The notes: generated from the sequence alone by a model not told the origin. DNA of 64,000 bases from Nostoc sp. 'Peltigera membranacea cyanobiont' 210A (GCF_002246015.1 NZ_NOLJ01000006.1:252232-316231), one strand, 5' to 3'; shown: positions 10,393-20,327, counted from the first letter of the stretch. Numbers and translations: made by a program.

Positions 10393-11037
10393 ATTTTCCT
10401 AGAAGAAATGAGGATATCAAGTGAGTCTTGTGATACTCGACTTACTTTATTATTTTCCAAGATTGTGATATTTTCGGCATCTTTTAATAAAGTCTGTTTT
10501 CCTGAAACTCACCATTGGCTCATTTTGACCTGATTTCTCAAGATTGACGACGACAGAATTATGCAAAAGCCGTCAAGGAATAATTGACGAGTCCATTCTT
10601 TGTAGAGACGGCGATTTATCGCGTCTCTCTAACGTGCCAGTTTTTTAGACGCGATAAATCGCTACATGAGGGGTTTCTGGCTTATCCCAAGCGTATTGGG
10701 ATAAAACTGGTGACTTGTGTGTACACCGTAGCCAAAGCATCTGGGGGTGGGGTGTAATGACTGTGGTTAGCATAACTAAATTATGCGGACATGATATCAC
10801 TCTAGAAGTCGCTGGCTCACAAACAAAGCCCTGAAAATGTTGAGTTGAGCAAGGAAACGCAACCTACATTGGAGTTATTTTTTAGCCAAAACCTACACAG
10901 TATTGGCACAGGTGGGATTTCACTGATTCTACACATAGTCAGATGAAATATTTCCGCCAAGTTTCTTATCTTAGGATTACAGCTTAGAGTTGCTACTCCG
11001 TTCAGCTCAAAGATGGAAAAAACACCAGGAGTATAAC
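10393..11037. other. Intergenic region between divergent metH and DUF4126 gene
   Basis: About 645 bases. The only clear structure is the inverted pair at 10600-10665. The metH leader lies here; I looked for a B12 box and an SAH-type fold and saw neither. Confidence 0.6.
10600..10665. repeat. Dispersed inverted repeat around GCGATTTATCGC
   Basis: The left arm tgtagagacggcgatttatcg and the right arm gacgcgataaatcgctaca are near-perfect reverse complements separated by about 25 bases. This tgtagagacg-type element is a familiar intergenic repeat in Nostoc-type genomes. Confidence 0.65.
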
Positions 11038-11679
11038 TTGAGTCTTACTATGGATTTAAATTCTTTGTTCAATCTAAATACATTTATTGAATTATTGCTG
11101 GGGATTAGTTTGAGCGCGGCGGCTGGCTTTCGAGTATTTGTACCCCTGCTAGCATTGAGTGTGGCTTCAGTTTTTGGACATTTAGATTTGCCGACTAACT
11201 TTGATTGGGTGGAAACACCTCAAGCTGTAATTGTATTTGCCGTCGCTTGTTCGCTAGAAATTATCGGTTATTACATTCCTTGGTTGGATCATCTGCTGGA
11301 TATTGTAGCCACTCCTGCGGCATTTATCGCCGGGACAATCGTCACAGCATCCGTTGCTCCAGAGATGAATCCACTAGTGCAATGGACGTTAGCTTTAGTT
11401 GCAGGTGGTGGAACCGCAGGATTAACTAAGGGATTAATGAATACATTGCGGATAAGTTCTACAGGCGTTTCAGGTGGATTAACCAATCCACTTGTGTCAA
11501 CCCTTGAGTTGGTCATCGCCATCGGACTGTCTGTACTAGCACTGGCTTTACCAGTGGTAGCAGGAGTGATTGTGATTGGTTTTCTAATAATAGCTATTCA
11601 AAGAATTTGGAATTTCTTCTTGAATAAACCGTCTTCTCAAATTAACGAAACCGTCTCTCCATCAAGAGGACTGGGATAA
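11038..11679 (+). CDS. DUF4126 family integral membrane protein
   Basis: A hydrophobic protein of about 213 residues with five or so predicted membrane segments. It contains the DUF4126 pattern: LLGISLSAAAGFRVFVPLL near the start, then IPWLDHLLDIVATPAAFIAGT and GGGTAGLTKGLMNTLRISST. Function is unknown for the family. I chose the TTG at 11038 because AGGAG at 11027-11031 is six bases upstream. The ATG at 11050 (MDLNSL) is the likely annotation alternative. An in-frame start at 10990 adds residues unlike the family. No operon partner is visible. Confidence 0.82.
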   Translation: MSLTMDLNSLFNLNTFIELLLGISLSAAAGFRVFVPLLALSVASVFGHLDLPTNFDWVETPQAVIVFAVACSLEIIGYYIPWLDHLLDIVATPAAFIAGTIVTASVAPEMNPLVQWTLALVAGGGTAGLTKGLMNTLRISSTGVSGGLTNPLVSTLELVIAIGLSVLALALPVVAGVIVIGFLIIAIQRIWNFFLNKPSSQINETVSPSRGLG

Positions 11680-11995
11680 GTAGTTATGGATTTGTTTCAT
11701 AGCTGCGATCGCAATTATAAAGCCGTAGTCTTCGGGTGTGTTAGCGCGAAAGCGTGACGCACCTTTGATACTTGTGAATGAGTCTTTGAACTCCGTTAAC
11801 GAGTCTTTGATACTCGTGAATGAGTGAATGTTATTGCGAGGTTAGCGATGTCTACAACGGGCTACGCCTACGCACTCTGCTAATTTAAACATTACATCCG
11901 TTTTTATGCAGATGAAAACACTGAGCCAGTCTCTAACGCTTAGTTACGATATACTACTTTAGTAAATATCGCTACAGAGTTGGTGAGGTTTGCAA
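11680..11995. other. Intergenic region with short direct repeats
   Basis: Around 11760-11830 the unit gagtctttga followed by actcgtgaatgagt or a variant recurs three times. The stretch contains no credible gene. A GAGG ribosome-binding site at 11985-11988 belongs to the downstream Roco gene. Confidence 0.55.
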
Positions 11996-14980
11996 GTGAC
12001 AAACGAAGAACTGTTGCAAATTATTGAACAAGCTGCCAAAGAAAAAACGACAGAGCTATACCTCTCTGACAATCAACTCAGCAGCCTGCCGCCAGAAATC
12101 AGCCAACTCTCCAACTTGACAAAGCTATACCTCTCTGACAATCAACTCAGCAGCCTGCCGCCAGAAATCAGCCAACTCTCCAACTTGAGATGGCTATACC
12201 TCGATAACAATCAACTCAGCAGCCTGCCGTCAGAAATCAGCCAACTCTCCAACTTGACAAAGCTATCCCTCCATAACAATCAACTCAGCAGTCTGCCGCC
12301 AGAAATCAGCCAACTCTCCAACTTGACAAGGCTATCCCTTGATAACAATCAACTCAGCAGCCTGCCGCCAGAAATCAGCCAACTCTCCAACTTGAGATGG
12401 CTATCCCTCCATCACAATCAACTCAGTAGCCTGCCGCCAGAAATCAGCCAACTCTCCAACTTGAGATGGCTATACCTCGATAACAATCAACTCAGCAGTC
12501 TGCCGCCAGAAATCAGCCAACTCTCCACCTTGACAGGGCTATCCCTCCATCACAATCAACTCAGCAGCCTGCCGCCAGAAATCAGCCAACTCTCCACCTT
12601 GACAGGGCTATCCCTCCATCACAATCAACTCAGCAGCCTGCCGCCAGAGATCAGCCAACTCTCCAACTTGACAGAGCTATTCCTCAATAACAATCAACTC
12701 AGCAGTCTGCCGCCAGAAATCAGCCAACTCTTCAACTTGACAAGGCTATTCCTCGAAAACAATCCACAATTAAGCTCGCCCCCGCCTGAAATTATCGAGC
12801 AGGGAACACAGGCAATTTTGACCTATCTCCGAGAAAGGTTAGAGGGTAGCTTACGGCAGTGGATTTCTAAACTGCTAGTCGTCGGTGAAGGAGGTGTAGG
12901 TAAGACATCCTTATTAAGAGCCTTACGCGGTGAAAAGTTCGACACCCAGGAATCCACCACCCACGGCATTGAAATTAAATGGCTCGATTTAACCCATCCC
13001 AGCAAAGCAGGTACTACCATGCATCTGAAAACCTGGGACTTTGGCGGACAGGAAATATATCATGCAACCCATCAATTCTTTCTCACCAACCGCTCTCTAT
13101 TCTTACTTGCCTGGAATGCCCGACTGGGATTTGAGCAAGGTAAACTCTATTACTGGCTAGATACTATCAAAGCTTTAGCCCCCGAATCTCCGATTTTGCT
13201 TGTCGCCACCCACATCGATGAGCGAGATGCTGACCTTCCCTTGGCTGAGTTACGCCGCAAGTACCCCCAGATTATTGAACACTGTAAAATTAGCTCTAAA
13301 ATCAGCCGAGGCGTTGAAGAACTGCGGCAAGCAATTGCTAAAGCAGCCGCCAAATTACCCTTAATGGGTGAAATCTGGCCTACTACTTGGCTAAATGCTG
13401 CCAATGCCATCCGCACCCAGCCGAAAAAACAAATCACACCGCAACAATTGTGGGACATCATGGCTGAGTCCAAAGTTGCTGACATCAGCAAGGAAGTGCT
13501 GGCGCGATGGCTGTATGAATTAGGTGAAATTCTTTACTTCCAAGACAATGAAGAACTTAACGATACCGTTATCCTCAAGCCCCAGTGGGTGACTGAATAT
13601 ATCAGCAAAGTGCTGGAAAGCGAAGACGTAATCAACCGCAAGGGCATTTTCACCCGTCAGGAAATGAATCAACTTTGGCGCGACTTAGAGCCATCAATGC
13701 GGGATCACTTTTTGCACCTGATGGAGCGTTTTGACCTTTCCTACCGCACTCAAGAAAATCGGGATCTCAGTCTGGTTGTGGAACGTTTACCCCTCGACGC
13801 GCCTAATTATGAACAAAAATGGCAGCAAATTAAACAAGCAGGTGAGTGCAATGAAATTTCGATGAAATTCCAACTCAACACCATTCCTGCGGGGATTCCC
13901 ACTTGGTTTATTGCGCGTCAACACCGCTTCACAACTGGCATTCATTGGCGTAACGGTGTCTTATTTGCTTATGAGCAGGAACATTTAGCATTAGTGGAAG
14001 CTGTTAAAAGCGATCGCTATTTGCAATTAACAGTCCGAGGAGTATACCCTCAGAATTTCTTTGCACTACTCAAAGATGGTATCGAACTACTTCTGCGAAG
14101 GTTTCCCGGATTAGACATTCAACGCAAAATTCCCTGTCTTGGTCATAATGGTAAACCTTGTTCCCACGAGTTTGACTATGAACAAGTACGAAAGCGATTC
14201 CAAAGAAATAAACTAACAATTGAATGCCCAAAAGCTACAGAAGATGAAGATATATCAGTAATAGAACTTTTGCAGGGATTAGATTGGACAATAAAAGATG
14301 CAGTTTTAGACAGCCTCAAAGATTTAAAGAAAAGTAATAATGAGATTAAAGATAAACTGGATGATATTCAAAATAAAGCGGATAATCTCCTAGAACTGAC
14401 GCAACGGGAATTTACCAAAGACTTCCGCCGCCAACAAGCAATCATAGATTCTCATTGTCCCAATGTATTTGTCCTGCGTCCCCATGATGCTAAAGCGTGG
14501 AAGAAAAATCTAGTCGGACAAAAGCTATATTTACAACTCTATTGCCAAGAACCAGGCTGTTGGCATCCTACCCAAGAAGGCGGTTTATATGAAATAAATG
14601 AACCTGCCAAATGGCTGAGAGAAACAGCACCTTATATTAGTAGATTATTTAGCGTCTTGAGATATGCTGCACCCATAGTAGGGCCATTTGTAAGTTTGCT
14701 AAACGACCAAGAATATGAAAAAGTATTTAAGAACGATCTCGAATTCACCAAAGAACTAGCAGCAAAATTACCTCAATTCAAAGAACCTGGCGGTTTCCCA
14801 ATTGATAGAGATGAAGATTTTGATCCAGAACGCGCTGATGGTGCGGCTTTACGTGCCCTGCGTCAACTGTTAGAAGAAAAAGACCCACAGCAGCACTGGG
14901 GTGGATTAAAGAAAGTCTTGACTCCAGAGGGACATTACCTCTGGCTATGCGAACACCACGCAGCAGAGTATAAACGCTAA
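11996..14980 (+). CDS. Leucine-rich-repeat Roco (LRR-Roc-COR) GTPase
   Basis: A large bacterial Roco protein of about 994 residues. I use GTG at 11996 because GAGG lies seven bases upstream and homologues begin MTNEELLQIIEQAA. Residues 19-260 form ten almost identical 23-residue leucine-rich repeats (consensus NQLSSLPPEISQLSNL) plus a capping repeat. The Roc GTPase follows with P-loop GEGGVGKTS near 296, switch II WDFGGQE near 346 and THID in place of NKxD near 404. A COR dimerisation region and a coiled-coil stretch (about 775-800) come next. The C-terminal domain has LQLYCQEPGCWHP and WLCEHH near the end. Roco proteins act in signalling, but the target here is unknown. The repeat block at 12052-12770 is a 69-base tandem DNA repeat. 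Confidence 0.92.
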   Translation: MTNEELLQIIEQAAKEKTTELYLSDNQLSSLPPEISQLSNLTKLYLSDNQLSSLPPEISQLSNLRWLYLDNNQLSSLPSEISQLSNLTKLSLHNNQLSSLPPEISQLSNLTRLSLDNNQLSSLPPEISQLSNLRWLSLHHNQLSSLPPEISQLSNLRWLYLDNNQLSSLPPEISQLSTLTGLSLHHNQLSSLPPEISQLSTLTGLSLHHNQLSSLPPEISQLSNLTELFLNNNQLSSLPPEISQLFNLTRLFLENNPQLSSPPPEIIEQGTQAILTYLRERLEGSLRQWISKLLVVGEGGVGKTSLLRALRGEKFDTQESTTHGIEIKWLDLTHPSKAGTTMHLKTWDFGGQEIYHATHQFFLTNRSLFLLAWNARLGFEQGKLYYWLDTIKALAPESPILLVATHIDERDADLPLAELRRKYPQIIEHCKISSKISRGVEELRQAIAKAAAKLPLMGEIWPTTWLNAANAIRTQPKKQITPQQLWDIMAESKVADISKEVLARWLYELGEILYFQDNEELNDTVILKPQWVTEYISKVLESEDVINRKGIFTRQEMNQLWRDLEPSMRDHFLHLMERFDLSYRTQENRDLSLVVERLPLDAPNYEQKWQQIKQAGECNEISMKFQLNTIPAGIPTWFIARQHRFTTGIHWRNGVLFAYEQEHLALVEAVKSDRYLQLTVRGVYPQNFFALLKDGIELLLRRFPGLDIQRKIPCLGHNGKPCSHEFDYEQVRKRFQRNKLTIECPKATEDEDISVIELLQGLDWTIKDAVLDSLKDLKKSNNEIKDKLDDIQNKADNLLELTQREFTKDFRRQQAIIDSHCPNVFVLRPHDAKAWKKNLVGQKLYLQLYCQEPGCWHPTQEGGLYEINEPAKWLRETAPYISRLFSVLRYAAPIVGPFVSLLNDQEYEKVFKNDLEFTKELAAKLPQFKEPGGFPIDRDEDFDPERADGAALRALRQLLEEKDPQQHWGGLKKVLTPEGHYLWLCEHHAAEYKR
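12052..12770 (+). repeat. 69-base tandem repeat block encoding the leucine-rich repeats
   Basis: Ten units of 69 bases, each containing caatcaactcagcagcctgc with at most a few changes, plus a diverged eleventh. Variation is concentrated in the codons just before NNQLSS, which face the concave surface in such repeats. Near-identity at silent positions points to recent duplication or gene conversion. Confidence 0.92.
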
Positions 14981-15264
14981 CCCTTTTAGATTTGAGATTG
15001 CGCTCTTGAATTGTAGAGACACAAATCATCAACTATTCAAGCATTAGCAATGGTTTTAAGAGCATTTAAATAGCTCCATAGACATTAAAACAATTACTTA
15101 GCATTCAACATATACTAGTAACGTATATTTGACTAGAATTAAGGTATTATAGCGATTATTATTTGGATACCATAAGCGGTAGGGGTTTACAGAAGTGCGC
15201 CTCTACAACTGACACGCCAGTTTAGCTATAAATTAATATCTACCGTTTTACGGGTATTAGAAAA

Positions 15265-16143
15265 ATGAAGTTTACAGACTGGGTGACTAGGGTACTACTA
15301 ATCTGGCTGATGTTCGCCACTCTAATTGTAGTGCTGCTAATTGGACGAGCAACAAAATTACACAACAATCCGACAATATCCCGTGCATCCAATCCACAGG
15401 TTACAGCTTTCAGTAAATATCCCCAGGCGCAATTTCAATCAGCGAAAGAGCCAGAGAAGAAATTTCAAAATGTTGTCAAGTCCCCAGTCAAGACTAACCA
15501 GCCTCTAGCAAGGTACATAACCACTCAAGCTTTTGCAAAGTACAGACCTAATTATCAAGTTGCTTCGGTCGATCCAAGTAACTATGGAGAACGATACACC
15601 CAAGATGTTAATGGCATTCCTCTCAGCAACCAACCAATTGTCGTCCTCCATGAAACTGGTTATTCTGCTTCTAGCGCCATTAATTTCTTTCAAGTAGCCC
15701 ATAGCGATGAAGGTGTGCAAGCAAGTTACCACGCCTTAGTCAAGTTAGACGGCACAGTGGTTTATCTAGTACCGCCAGACAAGCGGGCTTTTGGTGCAGC
15801 TAACTCAGTGTTTGATGGTTCTCAGGGAGTGGAAACTGTGCAGACTAATCCGACTTTACCCGCGTCTGTGAATAATTTTGCTTATCACGTCTCTTTGGAA
15901 ACACCGCCAGATAGTTATGACAGTGGTAGTCAACAAACCCATAGCGGCTACACGGAAGCTCAATATCATTCTCTTGCTTGGTTAATTGCTCAAAGTCAAG
16001 TCCCAGACGATCGCATCACTACGCACCATTTAGTAGACCGTTCTGGTAAAAAAGTTGACCCGATAAATTTTGATGGAAATAAATTTCTCAGCTTGCTTAA
16101 TACTTATCGTCAGGTTAGACCAATTTATCGAGTCAGCAAATAA
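15265..16143 (+). CDS. Membrane-anchored N-acetylmuramoyl-L-alanine amidase (Amidase_2/PGRP fold)
   Basis: A 292-residue envelope enzyme expected to cleave the amide between MurNAc and the stem peptide. Residues 10-28 are one hydrophobic helix (WLMFATLIVVLLIG), read as an uncleaved anchor. A flexible linker follows, and the Amidase_2 fold spans about 120-270. Visible zinc-site motifs are VLHETGYSASSA (first His), ASYHALV, and THHLVDRSGKKVDP with a His and an acidic/basic residue at the usual late position. The protein stands alone. Roles in septum or septal-junction remodelling would fit, but this is inference only. Confidence 0.82.
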   Translation: MKFTDWVTRVLLIWLMFATLIVVLLIGRATKLHNNPTISRASNPQVTAFSKYPQAQFQSAKEPEKKFQNVVKSPVKTNQPLARYITTQAFAKYRPNYQVASVDPSNYGERYTQDVNGIPLSNQPIVVLHETGYSASSAINFFQVAHSDEGVQASYHALVKLDGTVVYLVPPDKRAFGAANSVFDGSQGVETVQTNPTLPASVNNFAYHVSLETPPDSYDSGSQQTHSGYTEAQYHSLAWLIAQSQVPDDRITTHHLVDRSGKKVDPINFDGNKFLSLLNTYRQVRPIYRVSK

Positions 16144-16174
16144 ATTATTCAATCTTGTAGGGTAGGGTAGGCTT

Positions 16175-16273
16175 GCCCTCACCCCCAGCCCCTCTCCCAA
16201 GTATGGGAGAGGGGAGCAAATTCTCTAGTTCCCCTTCTCCCAAGAGTGGGAGAAGGGGTTAGGGGATGAGGGC
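16175..16273. repeat. MITE-like dispersed repeat with two internal hairpins
   Basis: About 99 bases bounded by GCCCTCA and TGAGGGC, with two internal hairpins of the type cccctctccca/tgggagagggg and ccccttctccca/tgggagaagggg. The copy at 49474-49563 reads the same way. Degenerate relatives lie at 6709-6800 and 39284-39345. Confidence 0.75.
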
Positions 16274-16358
16274 TGTTTTTAATTTTGAATTGTTAACTTG
16301 CTCAAGAAGGCGCGATCGCGTCAAAATAAGAGTTAAGACGCTGTAATCTAACTTAACA

Positions 16359-17615
16359 ATGACCATAACGCAGCTTGAGCAAATTTCCCCTCAACCAACA
16401 CCGCCAAATGAGCGGGGATATGAATATGATTTGGTAATTGTCGGCGGTGGGATTATTGGGTTAACTCTAGCCTCTGCTTTAAAAGATTCTGGCTTGAGTG
16501 TCTTGCTGATTGAGGCGAAAGTGGCATCAGCGGCGGTAGCCAAGGGACAAGCTTATGCAGTTCACAAACTTTCGTCGCTAATTTATGAAGGTATTGGCGT
16601 TTGGGACAAAATGTTGCCGCAAATCGCCAAGTATTGCCGAGTCCGTCTTTCGGATGCCGATTATCCCAATGTGGTGGAATTTACCACCGATGATATAAAT
16701 GCAGCAGAATTGGGTTATGTGGCGGAACACCAAGCCTTGTTGCAGCCGTTGCAAGATTTTGTCCAAGATTGCCAAAATGTGACTTATCTGTGTCCGGCGG
16801 AAGTGGTAAATACGCAGTACCAGCAGAATATAGTCGCCATAGATATTAAAGTTGCCGATCAACTAAGAACAGTTCGCAGCAAATTAGTTGTAGCAGCAGA
16901 TGGATCGCGATCGCCAATTCGGCAAGCTGCTGGAATCAAAACTTCGGGCTGGAAATATTGGCAGTCTTGCATTGTGGCATTTGTCAAACCAGAAAAGCCC
17001 CACAATAACACCGCTTACGAAAGATTTTGGTCTAGCGGCCCCTTTGCGATTTTACCTTTACCGGGGAACCGTTGCCGCATTGTCTGGACAGCGCCCCACG
17101 AAGAAGCAAAAGCTTTGTGTGCTTTAAATGACGAGCAATTTTTGGCAGAACTAACCCGCCGCTATGGCGATCAAATGGGGAAACTAGAATTACTAGGCGA
17201 TCGCTTTGTTTTTCAAGTACAACTCATGCAAAGCGATCGCTACGTTCTTCCCAGACTGGCATTAATTGGTGATGCGGCACACAATTGCCATCCCGTTGGC
17301 GGACAAGGTTTAAATTTGGGTATTCGAGATGCAGCAGCTTTAGCGCAAGTAATTCAAGCAGCGCACAAAGCGGGTAAAGATATTGGCGATATTCAGATTC
17401 TCAAAGGTTATGAACGCTGGCGCAAGCTAGAAAATCTGACAATTTTAGGTTTCACCGATTTATTAGATCGGATGTTCTCTAATAATTTCTTTCCTGTGGT
17501 GGTGGTTCGTCGCTTGGGTTTATGGTTCTTGCAGCGAGTACCTGTATTAAAAGTATTTATGCTGAAATTGATGATTGGCTTGAAGGGGCGGACTCCAGAA
17601 TTAGCAAAACGATAA
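16359..17615 (+). CDS. UbiH/COQ6-type FAD-dependent aromatic hydroxylase
   Basis: A 418-residue FAD monooxygenase of the p-hydroxybenzoate hydroxylase fold. The dinucleotide-binding motif VIVGGGIIGLTLASAL is at residues 26-41, the DG motif VAADGSRSPIR near 185 and the second FAD motif LIGDAAHNCHPVGGQGLN near 305. In cyanobacteria relatives of this family are candidates for ring hydroxylation in quinone synthesis, but the exact substrate cannot be read from sequence. It is a single gene facing the convergent M50 protease. HIP1 octamers occur inside it, as in its neighbours, so there is no sign of transfer. Confidence 0.87.
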   Translation: MTITQLEQISPQPTPPNERGYEYDLVIVGGGIIGLTLASALKDSGLSVLLIEAKVASAAVAKGQAYAVHKLSSLIYEGIGVWDKMLPQIAKYCRVRLSDADYPNVVEFTTDDINAAELGYVAEHQALLQPLQDFVQDCQNVTYLCPAEVVNTQYQQNIVAIDIKVADQLRTVRSKLVVAADGSRSPIRQAAGIKTSGWKYWQSCIVAFVKPEKPHNNTAYERFWSSGPFAILPLPGNRCRIVWTAPHEEAKALCALNDEQFLAELTRRYGDQMGKLELLGDRFVFQVQLMQSDRYVLPRLALIGDAAHNCHPVGGQGLNLGIRDAAALAQVIQAAHKAGKDIGDIQILKGYERWRKLENLTILGFTDLLDRMFSNNFFPVVVVRRLGLWFLQRVPVLKVFMLKLMIGLKGRTPELAKR

Positions 17616-17810
17616 GGCTTGAGAATGTCATGGAAGGGGACAAGGAGACAAGGGGAAAACCTCATAGACAAATCTATGGACTGCTGAAAAAAACGATCGC
17701 GATCGCTGATACAGCCAATTTCAAGGAAAGTAAAGTACACAACGATTTGCCTCAAAGCCAGGTATCAAGCCTGTTTTACTTCAGAATTCTGACTTCTGAA
17801 TTCTGCTTTT

Positions 17811-19334
17811 TTAAATTTGCAAAAAGTTAGCGATCGCTTGCGGTAATGGCAGAATAATTACAATCAGCAAAGCCATTGCCAGTAACCCCCAAACATCACG
17901 TTTGTTATCCAATTCAGTGACATCATTCAGTGCAGGTTCATCAATCAACGGCATAAATAATAAGATAATCGCCCACACCAAAAATTCTTCTCGTACTAAA
18001 GAAAGTAACAGCAACAACACGCGAGCAATTTGACCAATTACGATCGCAGTTCGTTGTCCAAACATCGCATGGACAATGTGACCTCCATCTAATTGTCCCA
18101 CAGGCATTAAATTTAAGGCTGTGACAATTAGTCCTAAGAAACCTGCTACTGCAACTGGATGTAAATCGAGGGCTGATTTTGCCGTTAACTGACTTCCCAA
18201 AGCTAACTTCGAGAGTATAGCCAGTAAAATTGAATACTTGGGATTGAGAGCATCAGGATTTAAAAGTCGGGTTTTTTCACTCAGCGAAACCACGTCAGAA
18301 TGAGCCAAACCCCATATTAGTAATGGCAAGGTAATAACAAAACCTGCAATTGGCCCAGCGATACTAATATCAAATAAAGCTTTGCGGTTAGGAATGGGAC
18401 TACGCATCTGAATAAATGCGCCAAAAGTTCCTAAAAAGAAAGGCACGGGAATAAAGTAAGGCAACGTCGAGCGAATCTTGTAAAATTTAGCTGTCAAATA
18501 ATGCCCAAGTTCGTGAGTGCCCAAAATAGCCATCAGTCCTAAAGCATAAGGCAATCCCTTAAATAGGACATCTGGGTTAGATAATAGCTTGAACAAAGAT
18601 CCAATATCCCAGATAGGCGGCAGAGCAACACCAGCATTTTCCACTCCCACCAAGGTAGTAGTGATCAAAGTAGCTGCTAGCAGCATCAGCGCTAATCCTG
18701 GACGAGTTAATCGTTCCTGCTTGCGTCGTGGTGTATCTGTCTGTTTCGCAGCAGCTTGAGTGTTGGGAACCAAGACAAAGAAAGGTTTGCCATTGAAGCC
18801 TTCTTGAAAAATCAGCAAGAAGCGATCGCCAAATTGTGCTTCAATATTAGTCTTAATCTGCTGGTAAGCGTTGCTGGCTTTAGTTCGCAACTGACCCCGG
18901 CAAATCACAGATTGTGGACGATACTCAATATTTTGAACGTAGTATACAGACCAAGGAAAACAATTTCGTAGTTGGGTTTCTTCGGTTGGTTCAATGGGAC
19001 GCACTATTGGTTCTGGGGTAGGCTGGATAGTCGGTTGTGATTCTGAGGGTGAGGTTTGGGCTTCGGTCTGTGTATCTCTTGGTACTTGACGCCCCCATTG
19101 AAACAACGCCCAATACAAGACTGTGCAGACAAATACCGACCACAGGATCAGCCCTGGCGGTGGAGGTTGTTTCGCCCCGTAGATTAGCGTCCATCCACTC
19201 AACAGGAATGCTGGTGTCATTAAAACCAGCCACAACAACCATACTGGTGTGCGGGTAATGAGAGCAACGCTGCGCTGCACCATTAGATAAGTAGCTAGCC
19301 CCAGCAGGAGGATAAACAGAAACCAAAATGCCAT
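17811..19334 (-). CDS. Site-2 protease family (M50) membrane metalloprotease, EGY-like
   Basis: A polytopic intramembrane zinc protease of about 507 residues. I choose ATG at 19334 (MAFWFLF), which has GAAGAG just upstream. An in-frame ATG at 19418 adds 28 atypical residues and overlaps a heptamer repeat. The N-terminus has three hydrophobic helices and then a soluble Pro/Thr-rich linker (about 85-140). The catalytic HELGH is near residue 272. The following segment GTFGAFIQMRSPIPNRKALFD is characteristic of plant EGY1 and its cyanobacterial relatives. The second metal-binding motif LDGGH is near 414. It probably cleaves membrane-tethered proteins in the thylakoid or plasma membrane. Substrate unknown. 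Confidence 0.88.
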   Translation of the reverse strand: MAFWFLFILLLGLATYLMVQRSVALITRTPVWLLWLVLMTPAFLLSGWTLIYGAKQPPPPGLILWSVFVCTVLYWALFQWGRQVPRDTQTEAQTSPSESQPTIQPTPEPIVRPIEPTEETQLRNCFPWSVYYVQNIEYRPQSVICRGQLRTKASNAYQQIKTNIEAQFGDRFLLIFQEGFNGKPFFVLVPNTQAAAKQTDTPRRKQERLTRPGLALMLLAATLITTTLVGVENAGVALPPIWDIGSLFKLLSNPDVLFKGLPYALGLMAILGTHELGHYLTAKFYKIRSTLPYFIPVPFFLGTFGAFIQMRSPIPNRKALFDISIAGPIAGFVITLPLLIWGLAHSDVVSLSEKTRLLNPDALNPKYSILLAILSKLALGSQLTAKSALDLHPVAVAGFLGLIVTALNLMPVGQLDGGHIVHAMFGQRTAIVIGQIARVLLLLLSLVREEFLVWAIILLFMPLIDEPALNDVTELDNKRDVWGLLAMALLIVIILPLPQAIANFLQI

Positions 19335-19502
19335 GTTCTCTTCAGTAATTTTGACAAAACGCCCCACCAGTAGCTTCAGCACCATAGCATTAACTACAAG
19401 GCAGACCTCAAATCCCAATTTGGGTACTGGGGACTAGGGACTGGGTATTAGGGAAGAAATTCTTTTAAGATTTGGTTGGCGTACCAATTTCCATTCAAAT
19501 CT

Positions 19503-19539
19503 TCCCTAGTCCCTAGTCCCTAGTCCCTAGTCCCTAGTC
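19503..19539. repeat. Short tandem heptamer repeat (CCCTAGT)
   Basis: Five consecutive CCCTAGT units, with a loosely related ggactaggg series at 19428-19445. This is the class of short tandemly repeated sequence found between genes in Nostoc-type genomes. Confidence 0.85.
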
Positions 19540-19551
19540 AGTTATTTTATT

Positions 19552-20283
19552 ATGTGCCCTTTACCTCAACAGCCAAGTCATACAACTAAGCCACCACGGG
19601 CTGTCTTCCCGGACGAAGTACTCAGCGGAGGTTCTCTGCAATCGGACTTCGCACAAGAGAGCATTTTTGCCTTTCCACCCAATCGGGACACATTAGGGGG
19701 AACCTCTTATTTTATTGTAAGAAATGAAGGCAATATCCTCATAGATTGCCCTGCACTAGAAAAAACAAATCAAGATTTTTTGCGAGCGCATGGAGGCGTG
19801 CGTTGGCTATTTATCACCCATCGCGGCGCTATTGGCAAGACTGCTGAATTTCAGCAAGCCTTTGGCTGCGAGGTGCTGATTCAAGAGCAAGAAGCGTATT
19901 TATTACCAGGCTTAACAGTAACTACTTTTAGACAAGAATTTACTCTTGATACTACAACACAAGTAATTTGGACACCAGGGCATTCTCCCGGCTCATCTTG
20001 TCTATACTACAGTAAACTTGGAGGTATATTATTTTCTGGTCGCCATTTACTCCCTAACCAGCACGGTCAAGCAGTACCATTACGGACAGCTAAAACCTTT
20101 CACTGGCCAAGGCAAATTCAGAGCATTCGATTATTGTTAGAACGTTTTACACCAGAAACTCTCCAGTATATTTGTCCTGGAGCTAATACAGGCTTTCTTA
20201 GAGGTAAGCGGGTCATAGATCGAGCTTATCAACACCTCGCTTCTCTGGATTTACCAGGTTTGCTGGGGATACAACCACTTTAA
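19552..20283 (+). CDS. Metallo-beta-lactamase-fold protein with degenerate metal site
   Basis: A 243-residue protein whose overall pattern is a metallo-beta-lactamase-fold hydrolase: SYFIVRNEGNILIDCPA for the first sheet, WLFITH at the end of the metal-binding strand, and IWTPGHSPGSSCLYY with its conserved His. However, the THxHxDHxG metal signature reads THRGAIGKT (His90, then Gly92, Ile94, Gly95). The usual GD after the third strand reads SGRH. Most zinc or iron ligands are therefore missing and it is probably not a conventional hydrolase. It ends 45 bases before the phytochelatin-synthase-like gene on the same strand, so the two may be co-transcribed. Confidence 0.72.
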   Translation: MCPLPQQPSHTTKPPRAVFPDEVLSGGSLQSDFAQESIFAFPPNRDTLGGTSYFIVRNEGNILIDCPALEKTNQDFLRAHGGVRWLFITHRGAIGKTAEFQQAFGCEVLIQEQEAYLLPGLTVTTFRQEFTLDTTTQVIWTPGHSPGSSCLYYSKLGGILFSGRHLLPNQHGQAVPLRTAKTFHWPRQIQSIRLLLERFTPETLQYICPGANTGFLRGKRVIDRAYQHLASLDLPGLLGIQPL

Positions 20284-20327
20284 CTGTTTACACTAAAAAC
20301 GTTGGAAAAATCAGCAGAAAGTAGACA

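Noticed and set aside
10393-10800. Cobalamin or SAH riboswitch before metH
   Set aside because: No B12 box or matching conserved core was found on the minus strand.
12052-12770. CRISPR array
   Set aside because: The repeats are in-frame 69-base coding units for leucine-rich repeats, without spacers.
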